From Candidatus Desulfosporosinus nitrosoreducens (lineage in GTDB: Bacteria > Bacillota > Desulfitobacteriia > Desulfitobacteriales > Desulfitobacteriaceae), in the NCBI RefSeq assembly GCF_030954495.1, contig NZ_JAVHUW010000067.1, positions 1 to 64,000 of the forward strand: DNA of 64,000 bases, in the 5' to 3' direction. The notes under the pieces were generated by a model that had not been told where the DNA came from, did no database searches, and saw only the letters and a list, made by a program, of their open reading frames with translations. Below are positions 1 to 9,917 of the stretch, one piece after another. The translations under genes were made by a program, and so were the position numbers. Within the stretch, counting starts at the first letter, position 1, and each line of letters begins with the position of its first letter.

Positions 1-830
1 GTTACACTAACGGCATAAGTTCCAGCGGCAAGTTTTGCAGCATCTTGCCTGCTAAATTGAGCTGTCATACCATCTGTCGACCATGTAACAGCACTGATAT
101 TGAAGGCAGTATTGTTATATGTTGCAGCAAATTGAGCCTTAGATTGCTCATCTGAAGTCAGAGCTCTGTTAAATGCAACTCCTAAAGTAGTGCTGTTGAT
201 GGCAGAGACATTCTCAACTGTTAAAGCTTCAACAGCATTAACAGTTACTGTAGCAGAAACATCAGCAACTTTACTATCTGGATCAGTTACATTGTCTGGT
301 AATGTGACTTTGCCAGTAAAAGTATAATCACCAGCTGTAGCTGCATCATAGTTGTCGCAACTCCAAACGATAGCAGCATCTTTAGTAGAACCATCGCTTA
401 ATGTTAAGGTAACACTTTGATCAAGCTTTGCCATAGCATCAGCCATTGTTGTTCCATTGTCAACAGTAACAACAGTACTGTTAATAGCACTTACCGATGC
501 AACAGTTAAAGTTTGTGTAACAGGTGTTAATTGAGCTTCAATCATAGCTTGAACATCAGCTGCGCTAGCTGTTGGATTAGCTTTGAACAGAGCATCTGAT
601 TGTGCAACGTCATAACCTTTTCCGTTAACTTCATAGGAATAGCTGCTCATATGAGCTAACAAATCAAGAAATGTGTTAGGGTGTAATATTAATTGTGTAA
701 CACTTCCAATATCACTTGAACCCTTCCAAAGATCGCCGGTTGATGCCAATACTGGAGTTGCAGCCATAGCAGTTGAAAGCACAGTAGCAATGGCGACTTT
801 CGACATTCCCACAATAAATTTATTTTTCAT
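1..830 (-). CDS. Secreted Ig-like surface protein, C-terminus beyond window
   Basis: The reading frame is open from an ATG at 828-830 down to the window edge, so only the first 276 residues are visible. GGAG lies 8 bases upstream of the ATG. Residues 1-30 form a signal peptide with a basic start, a hydrophobic core and an AxA-type site. Residues about 105-198 read like a bacterial Ig-like group 4 (Big_4) domain: LSDGSTK, then VW, then DY and AGDYTFTGKV. A related Ig-like or SbsA-like segment seems to begin near 205. Family knowledge suggests an exported structural or adhesion protein. No cell-wall anchor is visible in the part present. It lies directly downstream of the S-layer-like gene and is more AT-rich than the genes beyond. 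Confidence 0.75.
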   Translation of the reverse strand, partial: MKNKFIVGMSKVAIATVLSTAMAATPVLASTGDLWKGSSDIGSVTQLILHPNTFLDLLAHMSSYSYEVNGKGYDVAQSDALFKANPTASAADVQAMIEAQLTPVTQTLTVASVSAINSTVVTVDNGTTMADAMAKLDQSVTLTLSDGSTKDAAIVWSCDNYDAATAGDYTFTGKVTLPDNVTDPDSKVADVSATVTVNAVEALTVENVSAINSTTLGVAFNRALTSDEQSKAQFAATYNNTAFNISAVTWSTDGMTAQFSRQDAAKLAAGTYAVSV

Positions 831-858
831 GTTAGTGCTCCTTCAAATAAAGATTTTG

Positions 859-892
859 AGTACTGAGGGGTAAGAGTCACCCCCTCAGTACT
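859..892 (-). terminator. Hairpin between S-layer-like gene and downstream Ig-like gene
   Basis: A perfect 12-bp inverted repeat (AGTACTGAGGGG and its complement) with a loop of about 10 bases lies between the stop of the 936-5066 gene and the start of the 1-830 gene. The T-run on the minus strand is weak, so it may attenuate rather than stop transcription. Confidence 0.55.
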
Positions 893-935
893 TATCTTTG
901 ACTTTAGTTTATTAAAAAACTAACTAATTGAGTTT

Positions 936-3900
936 TTATTGCGGAACAACAGTATAAGTTGTTCCATCAACCGTAATGGTTATAGAATTAGTAGATGTTA
1001 CATTGACGATAGTTAATACACCTGAGTCGATGGTATAATCCGCTCCTTCAGTTTTAGCAGCGCCATCAACCGTTACAGCTGTTACTGCTTGATAACCAGT
1101 CGGCAATGTTACTTTAGCATAAGGTTGGCCAAGTAATGTGTCGAAGTTTCCTGACAAAGTATCAGCCGCGGCAATGTTAACAGTGAAGTTAACAGTTGTC
1201 GTATTTCCGGAAGCATCTTTGACAGTCAGTACATAAGCACCATTGTCAGAGATAGCTGTACCTAACGCATAGTCAGCAACTGCAGTGCCATCTTTGGTAA
1301 GGGATACGCTGGCAATGTCAGTGTCTGCACTAGCTGGTGTAACAGCCGCTGTATAGGTTTGGCCATCAGTTACGCCTGTTACGGTAGGAGCTGTGGTGTC
1401 AGCTGCGGCAGTGTTAACAGTGAAGTTAACAATTGTCGTATTTCCGGAAGTATCTTTGACTGTCAGTACATAAGCACCATTGTCAGAGATAGCTGTACCT
1501 AGTGCATAGTTAGCAACTGCAGTGCCATCTTTGGTAAGGGATACGCTGGCAATGTCAGTGTCTGTGCTAGCTGGTGTAACGGCTGCGGTATAAGTTTGAC
1601 CATCAGTTACGCCTGTTACGGTAGGAGCAGTGGTATCACCAGCTACGCTATCAGTAACGTCGATTTCGAGGGTTTTAACAAATCCTGAAGCAACACCAGA
1701 TAAGATAATTTTATCTCTAGGCTGGAGATTAGTACCTGCCGGAATTCTTCCGTCAGTCAGTGTCAGCGACGAAGTCGAGCCATCTGCTCTGGTCACTGCG
1801 GCACTGAGATATGACAGCGGAATTGCTTTTGTACCATATTGATCCTTGGCATAGATGTATACTGGGCTACGTCCGGAATTTGATCCGCTGGAATCAAATC
1901 TTTCGAGAAGAGTGCCGTCATGCATGTAGTCAACGCTAACAGTAGCATCGTCGCCCAAATCGTTAATGGTAACGCCAGGTTTAAATGTGGCTGAGGATAC
2001 ATAGATACCCGTCGGTGTAGGTGTTGCAGTTGAAGATTGGATAGGAGTTGTTACGGAGTGTATTAAACCATCAGCACCTTTAACAGTTACGTTTAAGGTG
2101 GTGTTAGAAGAAGTAACGTTGTCCCCTAATTTCTTCGCATACACGTAGACATTTTGCCAATCATAAGGCTCTGAATAGGGATCTGCAGGATATGGAGTAT
2201 ATGCAGCAAAGAAGTCTTTGCTGTCAACACTAGCTCCAAGAACACTGCCGTTTGTTAAGATGACCTTAGATCCGCTTGCAGATTTACCATAGATAAATGG
2301 TTCAGCCGCATATGCATTTTGTCTGGGTGTAGCCGTAGCCTCATCTGTAGCCTCAGCGACATAGATCGGATCTGTAACCGTATCTACATAGTAATCTTTG
2401 ATGTCGTTGTTTTTCAGAACGGAGATGGTTACTGATTTGGAATCAATAACAGCGGTCGGGTCACTAGCAGCAAGGTTAACCAAATCGAAACGAACCGTTC
2501 CTGAGCCGCCGTTGCTTTCCAGACCAGACTTAGCCACAACGCGAACACCATTTCCGCCATAGATTACCGGGGAACCGCCAGTCAGATTCTCGCCGGAATC
2601 CGAACCGACAACAGAAAGATCACCGGTAGCAGTTGCTACAACTTGATAGTTAAAGTTCGGATCTGCGGTTGTATTTTTTCCGCCTTTGAATTTACCTTGC
2701 ATGTCAATGACTCGGCCGTATTGGTCTTTTACAGTAAGTCCGCCGTAGTTCCAGCCAAAGTCAATGCCTTGCGCTGAACCACTTTGCATATTGGTGGCTA
2801 ATACGGTTTGGTCTAATTGTAAGGTGTCAGCTTTGGCAGCCTTTTGAATATTGATCGTAATGGAGCTGTATTTACCGGTTGCAGTATTTGCAGTGATAAC
2901 TTGCTGTCCGTCAATACCAAATCCTGCTTGAGTGCTCGGACCACACCACAGACTGGCAGTTCCATCGGAATTTTGCTTGAGGAATGCGTTCGTGATGGTG
3001 AGGTCAGTAGTGCTGAGATCAGACCACTTGGTAAGTACTTGTCCGTTTTGGTCTAAGGCACGGAAAGGAATTTGCTTGCACTCATCAACCGCAATGCTGT
3101 CTGCGGGAGCCATAATTGTGAAGCTGTCGATCTTCGAGGATTTATATAAGGTTGTGTTCAGCGTTGAAGTGGTTCCGGACCATGTCATAGCCGTAATAAC
3201 CGTCGGCATGTCCACCGTCATGGAAGTACCTGAAGTGTTGTTAACAATGACCTTGATAACCGCTTTGTTGGAATCGCTGGGATCTTCTTCGACGCTGGCT
3301 TGGACATAAGAGTTTGAAGTGGTAAGGAGATTGTCGTTGCCATTGCCGTCGGAATGTAAAATCAAACCGCCCTTAATTAAATCATAGCTGGTTGTTGGGT
3401 TGCCGCTGATATCTGTAGCCGTGTAGCTCGCATAGAATACGCTGGAATCTCCGTCAGTCAATTTCTTGCCGTCAGCATTGGTCAACTCGCCAAGTTTGAA
3501 ATCACTTAAGGTACCGACTTGGGTTGAAGTTGTCAAAGTAGCGCTTGTCGACACCCCGGAGGTCGAGTCATAACCGGTAATGACTACGGTAGAGAATTGC
3601 ATAAGGTTTTGAACATTTGAGTCTAACGTAAGCAGGCCGTCCTTAGCATCAACGCTGCCCACACCGCTTTGGAAGCTTAAGCTGTTGGCCAGTCCGCCGG
3701 TTGTGATATCGTTTCCGTATTGGTCTAATACTTGATAAGTTGCATAACCTGTTTGCGTATTGTCTTTGTTCGTAACGACTCCTAATTTGGTAGCCGTAAT
3801 GTTAATAGCGGCGATCTTTTGTTGATCGACAGTGACTGAGGTTGTTCCCAGATCTGTTGTGTCATCTTTCACATCAACGGTATAGGTTCCTTGAGGGAAG

Positions 3901-5066
3901 TTCGCCGAATTTTGCAGGGTAGCTTCAGTATTGCCGGAGTTCCAGGTAGTTGTTACAGTCATAGGTGTGGAAAAGTTCTCCACATCGAAGGTAACCTTGG
4001 AGGTATCGGCAGGTGCATGGTTAAAGACAACCTTAAAGGTGTCGGCTCCAGTTGCGGTTACGGAAGTTACGGACAAGGGGCCGCTTTGATCAACTTGACC
4101 GTTTTGCACTGCGGAGAGTACGCTGTCAGGAACAACTGCCATGCCGCCGAGAGCTGTTACTACAGCACCGCTGGCGAGTTTGCCGTGTACAAAACTTGCT
4201 GCTGCAGGAGCGGTTCCGTTTGTGAGAACGATCGGCGATTTGGTTTGAGCTGCCAGAGGTGCTCCGGCAAGAGCGTCAATTCTGGTTTCGCCGTTGGCCA
4301 CAAATACGTTGCTGAACTGCAGTTGGGAAGCGAAGTCTTGGATAACTTGATTGTTGGTGTCATAAGCGGTCATTCCGGCGTGACGTGTTGCACTTGGGAA
4401 TTGGCCTTTAACCGCATCACTGATGATGCCTGTTCCGCCGATGACATCGGAAGATGTAATGCCCGAGTTAGCCGCTAAGTAAGCGGAAACACTGGCAGGA
4501 ATGGAATCTTTGTCGGTTAAGAGAATAGGCTCGTTAGCAGCGGAAGCGATGGATGCAATGGAGAGAGCATCGGGAATTCCGTTGGCTACGGCAACTTTCG
4601 TTACACCGCTCATCTTTTTGGCGATGTTAACGGAGGTTTCAGCGCGGTCCATACCGCCGAGGGGAACAACTGTGATACCCATGCCTGTCAGTTCATCAAG
4701 AACTCCTTGGCTGATAACGGCAGTTCCGCTGGTAACATAAACAGTTTTAACACTTAATTTGGTGAGTTCAGCCTTGGTGTCGGCATCAAGGGTGCTTCCT
4801 GCTCCGGTTAAAAGGATAGGAGCCTTTAAGTAGGTGGCGAGCGGTCCAGCTGTCAAGGCGTCAACCATACCATAGGAGGTGGACGATGCGAGGATTGCTG
4901 TTCCGGTCCAACCTGTTTGATCTGCGATCGCATTTGCAGTCTGAGCCGCAGTGGTGCCTGCCAAACGAGTTGGTACTGCACCGTCAGCAAAAGCATTGAA
5001 CGGTACTGTTGTCAAGGCCATACCAGCGATAGCTAACGATGCTAAAGCTTTTTTAGTTTTTTTCAT
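936..5066 (-). CDS. S-layer-like protein with three CWB2 cell-wall-binding repeats
   Basis: This 1376-residue exported protein probably covers the cell surface. Residues 1-28 are a signal peptide (MKKTKKALAS start, AFA cleavage region). Residues about 33-330 hold three CWB2 (PF04122) repeats, recognised by RLAG, DALTAGPLA, PILLT and VxxLGG-type motifs; in C. difficile these bind an anionic wall glycan. The remaining ~1000 residues are Thr/Ser/Val-rich, beta-type sequence with Ig-like character. Residues about 1142-1299 contain two nearly identical 79-residue units, followed by a distinct C-terminal domain. The start is an ATG with AGGAG 10 bases upstream and a 620-base gene-free region in front, as expected for a highly expressed surface gene. 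Function is inferred from family and architecture. Confidence 0.85.
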   Translation of the reverse strand: MKKTKKALASLAIAGMALTTVPFNAFADGAVPTRLAGTTAAQTANAIADQTGWTGTAILASSTSYGMVDALTAGPLATYLKAPILLTGAGSTLDADTKAELTKLSVKTVYVTSGTAVISQGVLDELTGMGITVVPLGGMDRAETSVNIAKKMSGVTKVAVANGIPDALSIASIASAANEPILLTDKDSIPASVSAYLAANSGITSSDVIGGTGIISDAVKGQFPSATRHAGMTAYDTNNQVIQDFASQLQFSNVFVANGETRIDALAGAPLAAQTKSPIVLTNGTAPAAASFVHGKLASGAVVTALGGMAVVPDSVLSAVQNGQVDQSGPLSVTSVTATGADTFKVVFNHAPADTSKVTFDVENFSTPMTVTTTWNSGNTEATLQNSANFPQGTYTVDVKDDTTDLGTTSVTVDQQKIAAINITATKLGVVTNKDNTQTGYATYQVLDQYGNDITTGGLANSLSFQSGVGSVDAKDGLLTLDSNVQNLMQFSTVVITGYDSTSGVSTSATLTTSTQVGTLSDFKLGELTNADGKKLTDGDSSVFYASYTATDISGNPTTSYDLIKGGLILHSDGNGNDNLLTTSNSYVQASVEEDPSDSNKAVIKVIVNNTSGTSMTVDMPTVITAMTWSGTTSTLNTTLYKSSKIDSFTIMAPADSIAVDECKQIPFRALDQNGQVLTKWSDLSTTDLTITNAFLKQNSDGTASLWCGPSTQAGFGIDGQQVITANTATGKYSSITINIQKAAKADTLQLDQTVLATNMQSGSAQGIDFGWNYGGLTVKDQYGRVIDMQGKFKGGKNTTADPNFNYQVVATATGDLSVVGSDSGENLTGGSPVIYGGNGVRVVAKSGLESNGGSGTVRFDLVNLAASDPTAVIDSKSVTISVLKNNDIKDYYVDTVTDPIYVAEATDEATATPRQNAYAAEPFIYGKSASGSKVILTNGSVLGASVDSKDFFAAYTPYPADPYSEPYDWQNVYVYAKKLGDNVTSSNTTLNVTVKGADGLIHSVTTPIQSSTATPTPTGIYVSSATFKPGVTINDLGDDATVSVDYMHDGTLLERFDSSGSNSGRSPVYIYAKDQYGTKAIPLSYLSAAVTRADGSTSSLTLTDGRIPAGTNLQPRDKIILSGVASGFVKTLEIDVTDSVAGDTTAPTVTGVTDGQTYTAAVTPASTDTDIASVSLTKDGTAVANYALGTAISDNGAYVLTVKDTSGNTTIVNFTVNTAAADTTAPTVTGVTDGQTYTAAVTPASADTDIASVSLTKDGTAVADYALGTAISDNGAYVLTVKDASGNTTTVNFTVNIAAADTLSGNFDTLLGQPYAKVTLPTGYQAVTAVTVDGAAKTEGADYTIDSGVLTIVNVTSTNSITITVDGTTYTVVPQ
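1171..1644 (-). repeat. Two tandem 237-bp repeats inside the S-layer-like gene
   Basis: Two consecutive in-frame units, offset by exactly 237 bases (1171-1407 and 1408-1644), encode nearly identical 79-residue Ig-like modules starting around DTTAPTVTGVTDGQTY. The few differences are mostly single bases (for example ADTDIAS/TDTDIAS, ADYALG/ANYALG), so the duplication is recent or homogenised. Confidence 0.9.
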
Positions 5067-5686
5067 GTAGTGAATATCTCCTCTCGTCTTTGGATCTCTT
5101 CTGTCTGGTGAATGAACTATCTCTCCCTTTACATAGGACGTCTTTTAGGTCGTCCCTCACCCCCTTAACATGAGTAGCACAATCTTTAGACATTGCGCAA
5201 TATCTAAAAGCAGTCTGCAGGCTTTAAGTGGGAGCGTCCCCCCTGAGGATGAAGAGTCTCATCCCGCCCGCGACATACCCTTTAGAACCGCATCGGTGAA
5301 TTGAAGAAACCACAAAAAAAGGTCTGCATTAGCTATATGTATTCTCCATAATAACTAATATTCCTGCTTACTGTCCGATTTTTTTTTATAGTCTTTTAAT
5401 GGACGCTAAAATTCTCGGACAACTTCTAAGTTAGCACCTGTTTAGTTTACACTAAAACTTACTAGTTTTCCACCATAAGTCAAAAAATATACTGACTTAG
5501 ACGGATTGAATCGAGTATACCATAGTTCCCGGTTTGAGATGTGAGCATCTTGTTAACATCCGTTAAAAAAGTTGTTTAGAAATATTGTTTTAGTACACAT
5601 CACAAACTTAACACGAATTTCACAAGGAATCAATGCCTATTTCAGCCTACTTGCAAGGTTTCCCTGTAATTTCTAATAATTAGTAA
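5067..5686. other. Gene-free 620-bp leader/promoter region of the S-layer-like gene
   Basis: No convincing ORF is present on either strand. It should contain the promoter and 5' untranslated leader of the S-layer-like gene and the 3' end of the amidase transcript. Visible structure: a 24-base near-palindrome at 5185-5208 (TTTAGA, ATTGCGCAAT, TCTAAA core), a short hairpin near 5240-5265 (GGATGA/TCATCC), an inverted repeat TTTAGT-N4-ACTAAA at 5441-5456, and TAAGTCA-N10-TGACTTA at 5476-5499. I could not assign a confident -35/-10 pair or a known riboswitch class. Confidence 0.6.
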
Positions 5687-7276
5687 TCAATAGCCCTTAA
5701 ATTTTAAAACTCCCTGATAAATTCCCAAGGCTGTTTTCCTTTGAAAATCCGCTGAACCTAAAAGCTTCTCTTCATTGGGATTGGATATGAAGCCAATTTC
5801 CACTAAAACCGCCGGCATCTTGGTATTTTTAATCACGTAGAAGGGTTCGTCCTTAACTCCGCGGCTGGGCAAGCCGATCTGCTTGACTAATTCGCTCTGG
5901 ATGCTGGCGGCGAGAGCCTTCGATTGGCTGGCTACGGAGCTTGCCGAACTGTAATAGGTCGTCGTTCCGGAGGAACTGGGATTGCTGAAGGAATCATTGT
6001 GCAGGCTGATATAAAGATCGGCTTTCTGATCATTGGCTAACTTCGTCCGGGCCTGCAAATCTGAAAGCTCGGAATAAGTTCCCGTAGCCGGCGAGACGTC
6101 AGTGCTGCGGGTCAGGATGACCCGGGCTCCGGCGGAGCGCAGATCGTTTGCCAGATTAAGGCCAACGGCTAAGGTGTTGTTCTTCTCATATGTTCCGGAT
6201 GGGCCGATAGCCCCCGTGTCCGGTCCCCCATGCCCCGGATCGACGACGATAGTTACACCCGCCAGCAGGGAAGACGGCTGTACCGTTCCTTCCAGCATAC
6301 CTATAACCTGATCCGTGACAGCCCCGGTTCCGCCGATAATCACCACGCTCAGCGGACTTTCAGTGGGCCTGGATAAGACGGAGTAGGTTGGCCCGGGCAG
6401 CGTGGTTTTCTGGGTCATGACGATCCCGGCATGCTGTTTGGCGGCTAAGGCCCCGGCGGCAAGGGCATCGGGGAAATTCTCTCCTGTAACCATATACATG
6501 GTTGTCGCGGTGAGATCGTCCCGGGCAAAATCATAGACGTCCGCCGCAGTCTCGTAGCGATCATTGCCGGCAATCCTTTGGACATTGCTCAGGCCGTTTA
6601 GCGTCGCAGCGGACACCACCGCTTCACCGCCGATGACAATTGTGTTGAGATCTCCGCTTTGCTGAAGAGTGTTGAGCTCTTGTTGCGTGGCCTCGGGCAT
6701 GGCTTTGGCTCTTGTCAGCAGAATCGGAGTCTCTGTTACCCCCGCGTAAGCGGAAATAGCCAGAGCATCCGGAAATTGTTCGCCGTTAGCCAGAATAACC
6801 TGCCCTTTAACCCCTATGCGCTCAGCGACTTTTTGCGCGGTTTCATATTGATCTTGTCCCCAGATGCGCTCCGGTTGGGGAAGGCCCGACTTTTGAATAT
6901 CCGTTTCCACCTGAGGACTTAAAGCGGCCACCCCACCCAGGAGAATAACCTTTTGGGCGCCCAGGCGATGAATTTCATCCATAACTCTCGGATCGACCCC
7001 GCCAACCGGGGTCAGCAGAACAGGAGCATCTAACTGATGCGAAAGTGGCGCCGCAACCAAAGCATCCGGAAAATGATCGCAATTGGCCAACAGAACTGTA
7101 TCCGCGTGCTGCCACCCTGTCTGGGAAACGGCAATGGCGGTGTCGATCTGTCTCTCCCCGTAAATCCTTGATGTCTCAAAGTTTAAAGAAGATGCCATCG
7201 CCGGACTCTGAAGTCCTATCAGGAAACCTAGAACTACGAGGAGCATCCCGATAATTCTCCATTTTAAGCGTGCCAC
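5687..7276 (-). CDS. N-acetylmuramoyl-L-alanine amidase with three CWB2 repeats
   Basis: This secreted peptidoglycan hydrolase should cut the bond between N-acetylmuramic acid and the peptide stem. The start is GTG with AGGAGGG upstream. Residues 1-29 are a signal peptide, about 37-340 are three CWB2 repeats (RIYGERQIDTA, PDALVAAPLS, ILLTPVGG), and about 345-529 form an Amidase_3 (PF01520) domain. The zinc and catalytic motifs are intact: DPGHGG, EKNN, SLHND and VEIGF. Anchor first, enzyme last is a common CWB2 order. It sits between the S-layer-like gene and a protease with the same anchor, which points to wall remodelling around the surface layer. Confidence 0.93.
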   Translation of the reverse strand: MARLKWRIIGMLLVVLGFLIGLQSPAMASSLNFETSRIYGERQIDTAIAVSQTGWQHADTVLLANCDHFPDALVAAPLSHQLDAPVLLTPVGGVDPRVMDEIHRLGAQKVILLGGVAALSPQVETDIQKSGLPQPERIWGQDQYETAQKVAERIGVKGQVILANGEQFPDALAISAYAGVTETPILLTRAKAMPEATQQELNTLQQSGDLNTIVIGGEAVVSAATLNGLSNVQRIAGNDRYETAADVYDFARDDLTATTMYMVTGENFPDALAAGALAAKQHAGIVMTQKTTLPGPTYSVLSRPTESPLSVVIIGGTGAVTDQVIGMLEGTVQPSSLLAGVTIVVDPGHGGPDTGAIGPSGTYEKNNTLAVGLNLANDLRSAGARVILTRSTDVSPATGTYSELSDLQARTKLANDQKADLYISLHNDSFSNPSSSGTTTYYSSASSVASQSKALAASIQSELVKQIGLPSRGVKDEPFYVIKNTKMPAVLVEIGFISNPNEEKLLGSADFQRKTALGIYQGVLKFKGY

Positions 7277-7367
7277 ACCAAAATCCCTCCTTATTATTTA
7301 CAACTCTAGATAATTCGACATAGTTAGACGATGTCCTGCCGGAAAATGTGGTACTTTATCCCAGGCC

Positions 7368-9917
7368 TTAATTAAGCAGCGCTTTCACATTCTGCACAAC
7401 CTCATCGGGCAGCACGGCTTCCCCTCCCAGCGCCTCAATCTGCTTGCCCTTCCACGACCCTAGCAGGGCCGTTAAATTTGAAGGCATTTCGCTGCGCGTA
7501 GGAACCAAAACAACCATGGAGCCTTGCAGCGCCGCCCGGACAGCTCCTGTCAAAGCGTCGGGGAAATTCTCTCCCGTAGCCAGTTCCAACTTCGAAGAGC
7601 TGGGCGGATAGGTTTGTAAAACAGCAGCCGCAGTGTCATAGGCTGTGTAGCCATTAATCCGCCTGGGTAAAGGAAGCTGGTCTTCGATCGCGGAACTCAC
7701 CACGGCCGTGCCTCCTATGACCAGAGTATCGGAAACATTCAGCTCTTTAAGTGTGGTCTGAGCATCCCCGGATAAAGCATCTGCTTCCGTCAGCAGAATG
7801 GGAACTCCCTGGCGCGCAGCCCAGGCTGAAATCGCTAAGGTGTCCTGGAAGCGGTTAACATTAGCGATAACGGCTTTTCCTTTAGTCCCCAGCTCCTCGG
7901 CGATGGCCCGGGCGGTGCTTTCCGCCGTATAACCGTAAAGGCGTTTTACGGTATATGTCTGCTGAAGTTCAAGCTCAATGGCTGCGGAAAGAGCGGCGGG
8001 ACCGCCTAAAAGACAGATTGTTTTCGGAGCCAGACGCTGGATTTCTTCTTGTACGTCCGGGCTGAGCGAGGAACCGGAGGTAAGTAAAATCGGGGCTTGA
8101 AGCTTGTAAGCAAGAGGAGCGCCGGCCAAAGCGTCCTGGAAGTGGTTTACCTGAGCAAGAATGACCGTATCCGCTCCGGTGGGAAATGTGGCCTTAGAGA
8201 TCTGGACAGCTGTCTCCTCAGCCGTTGCTCCCGCAAAGCGCTGAGTTCCCCCTTGCTCATCATTCTGAGCCGTCCCCAGGGCATAAATTCCCGGGCTATA
8301 GAGGCCAAACTGGGCTTTGCCGTCAAAGAAATCTCCTCCTAAGGCAATCCAGCGCTCTCCATCCCAGTGATAAATACTCTGAGGTGAATCTCCATTTAAT
8401 GAAGGATTGCTCCACTGCAAGGAAAGTATTTCCTGAGGTGTCTCACCTCCCCAAGTCACATCAAAGACCGGGGTGAGGAATTCCGCGCCGCCGGGCAGAG
8501 CCGCGGGAGGATCAACCTGCTGCAAAACAACGTTGGCAGATGTGTCAAAGGCTTGGAAAGGAGCAGTTAAGCTGAAAACAGTGGAACCGGCTGAAGTCTG
8601 CACGTTTCCTCCCAGTGGTCCGACCTTGGCCGGGGATGGGAGTGTTTCCTGAACCTGGTTGGCCAGACTCACGGCAAGTTTAACGTCAACTAATCCGTAA
8701 CCATAGCTGTCGTCCCGTCCCAAAGTTCCTAAATCCTTGACGCCAACTTCCATGGCTTTAACGACCTGATCCCGCGGCCAAGCGGGATGCTGCCCCCAGA
8801 TAAGGGCCGCCTCTCCGGCCACAAAGGGTGCGGCCATGGATGACCCGCTTGCTTTGGCATACCCCGGCCCATCCGTCTTACTCCACCAATCGCTGGTAAT
8901 TTCATCCCCGGGAGCAGCTAAACTGACTTCCGGACCTGTAATGGAATAAGGCGCAACAGTATTATTGCGGTCTGTGGCACTGACCGCTATGACCTGAGGA
9001 TCTGAAGCGGGATAGCCGATCCCGGGGTTTTCTTCGGTCGAAGGATCGTAGTTCCCCGCCGCGGAAACCAGCAAGCAACCCTTGTTAAAGGCATAGGTGA
9101 CAGATTTTTGAAGAATGTCGGAAGAAGTTACGTTTTCTGAACCAAGGCTAAGGTTAATAATCTTAGCCCCATGGTCCGCGGCCCAGACGATGCCGGAGGC
9201 AATGGCATCGTTATACCCATTCCCTTCGGAATCCATGGCTTTGATTGGCATGATCTTCGCCCGATAGGCCACGCCGACAATCCCCACGTCGTTGCGTTCC
9301 GCCGCAGCGATGCCGGCAACATGAGTGCCGTGCCCATTGTCATCCTGGCAGGCTCCCGGCACTTCACTCCGTGTGATGGCGTTGTAGCCCGGAACGAGAT
9401 TGTCTTGCAAATCGGGATGGTCAAGGTCTACGCCGGTATCGACCACGGCAATCGTCACGCCCTGCCCCGTGGCCCCCATCCCCCAGGCCCCCTGCACATC
9501 TCCATTGGTAATGGACCATTGGTCTTCATAATAAGGATCTTGAGGAATTGAAGAGTCTGTCGCAACTGCCAGGGTGTGACGGCAATTTTCTTCCGCCCCC
9601 AGGATACCGGGGGTATTTTTTAAAGCTGTGATCACTTTGGAAACATTAATCTTGTTCTCGAAGCCCAGAGTCACATAGTTGAGGGGACCGCGGCGCATAA
9701 TTACAGCTTTAAACCGGTCGGCTACTTCAAAAGCGTCCGTCTTGGGGGCCAGAGAGACAACGATTTGAGCTTGAGCCGTCTGTGAAACGGAGCTTCGAAC
9801 GGAACCGTTCCGGCCGGTTGAAAGCAAAGGGGCAGCTTGAAAATTGGCGGCAATTAACCCTATAACCATAAAAGGTACAAAATAATATTTAGTTTTACAG
9901 GCTAATTTATGGATCAA
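7368..9917 (-). CDS. Subtilisin-like (S8) serine protease with C-terminal CWB2 repeats
   Basis: An 849-residue exported protease. After an N-terminal hydrophobic segment (about 12-30) comes a propeptide-like region (about 50-118), then an S8 peptidase domain (about 130-420). The triad is visible: D160 in VDTGVD, H196 in GHGTHVAG, S360 in GSSMAAP; N289 fits the oxyanion position. A linker domain is followed by three CWB2 repeats at about 560-849. It could process surface proteins, much as the unrelated cysteine protease Cwp84 does in C. difficile; that role is inference. The assigned start is TTG with a poor ribosome site. An in-frame TAG lies eight codons upstream, so few alternatives exist. 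Confidence 0.9.
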   Translation of the reverse strand: MIHKLACKTKYYFVPFMVIGLIAANFQAAPLLSTGRNGSVRSSVSQTAQAQIVVSLAPKTDAFEVADRFKAVIMRRGPLNYVTLGFENKINVSKVITALKNTPGILGAEENCRHTLAVATDSSIPQDPYYEDQWSITNGDVQGAWGMGATGQGVTIAVVDTGVDLDHPDLQDNLVPGYNAITRSEVPGACQDDNGHGTHVAGIAAAERNDVGIVGVAYRAKIMPIKAMDSEGNGYNDAIASGIVWAADHGAKIINLSLGSENVTSSDILQKSVTYAFNKGCLLVSAAGNYDPSTEENPGIGYPASDPQVIAVSATDRNNTVAPYSITGPEVSLAAPGDEITSDWWSKTDGPGYAKASGSSMAAPFVAGEAALIWGQHPAWPRDQVVKAMEVGVKDLGTLGRDDSYGYGLVDVKLAVSLANQVQETLPSPAKVGPLGGNVQTSAGSTVFSLTAPFQAFDTSANVVLQQVDPPAALPGGAEFLTPVFDVTWGGETPQEILSLQWSNPSLNGDSPQSIYHWDGERWIALGGDFFDGKAQFGLYSPGIYALGTAQNDEQGGTQRFAGATAEETAVQISKATFPTGADTVILAQVNHFQDALAGAPLAYKLQAPILLTSGSSLSPDVQEEIQRLAPKTICLLGGPAALSAAIELELQQTYTVKRLYGYTAESTARAIAEELGTKGKAVIANVNRFQDTLAISAWAARQGVPILLTEADALSGDAQTTLKELNVSDTLVIGGTAVVSSAIEDQLPLPRRINGYTAYDTAAAVLQTYPPSSSKLELATGENFPDALTGAVRAALQGSMVVLVPTRSEMPSNLTALLGSWKGKQIEALGGEAVLPDEVVQNVKALLN

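Noticed and set aside
3891..4478. A 195-codon ORF antisense to the S-layer-like gene
   Set aside because: It mirrors the codon pattern of the opposite gene, has no ribosome site or known domain, and is Cys/Gly-rich in a way typical of shadow frames.
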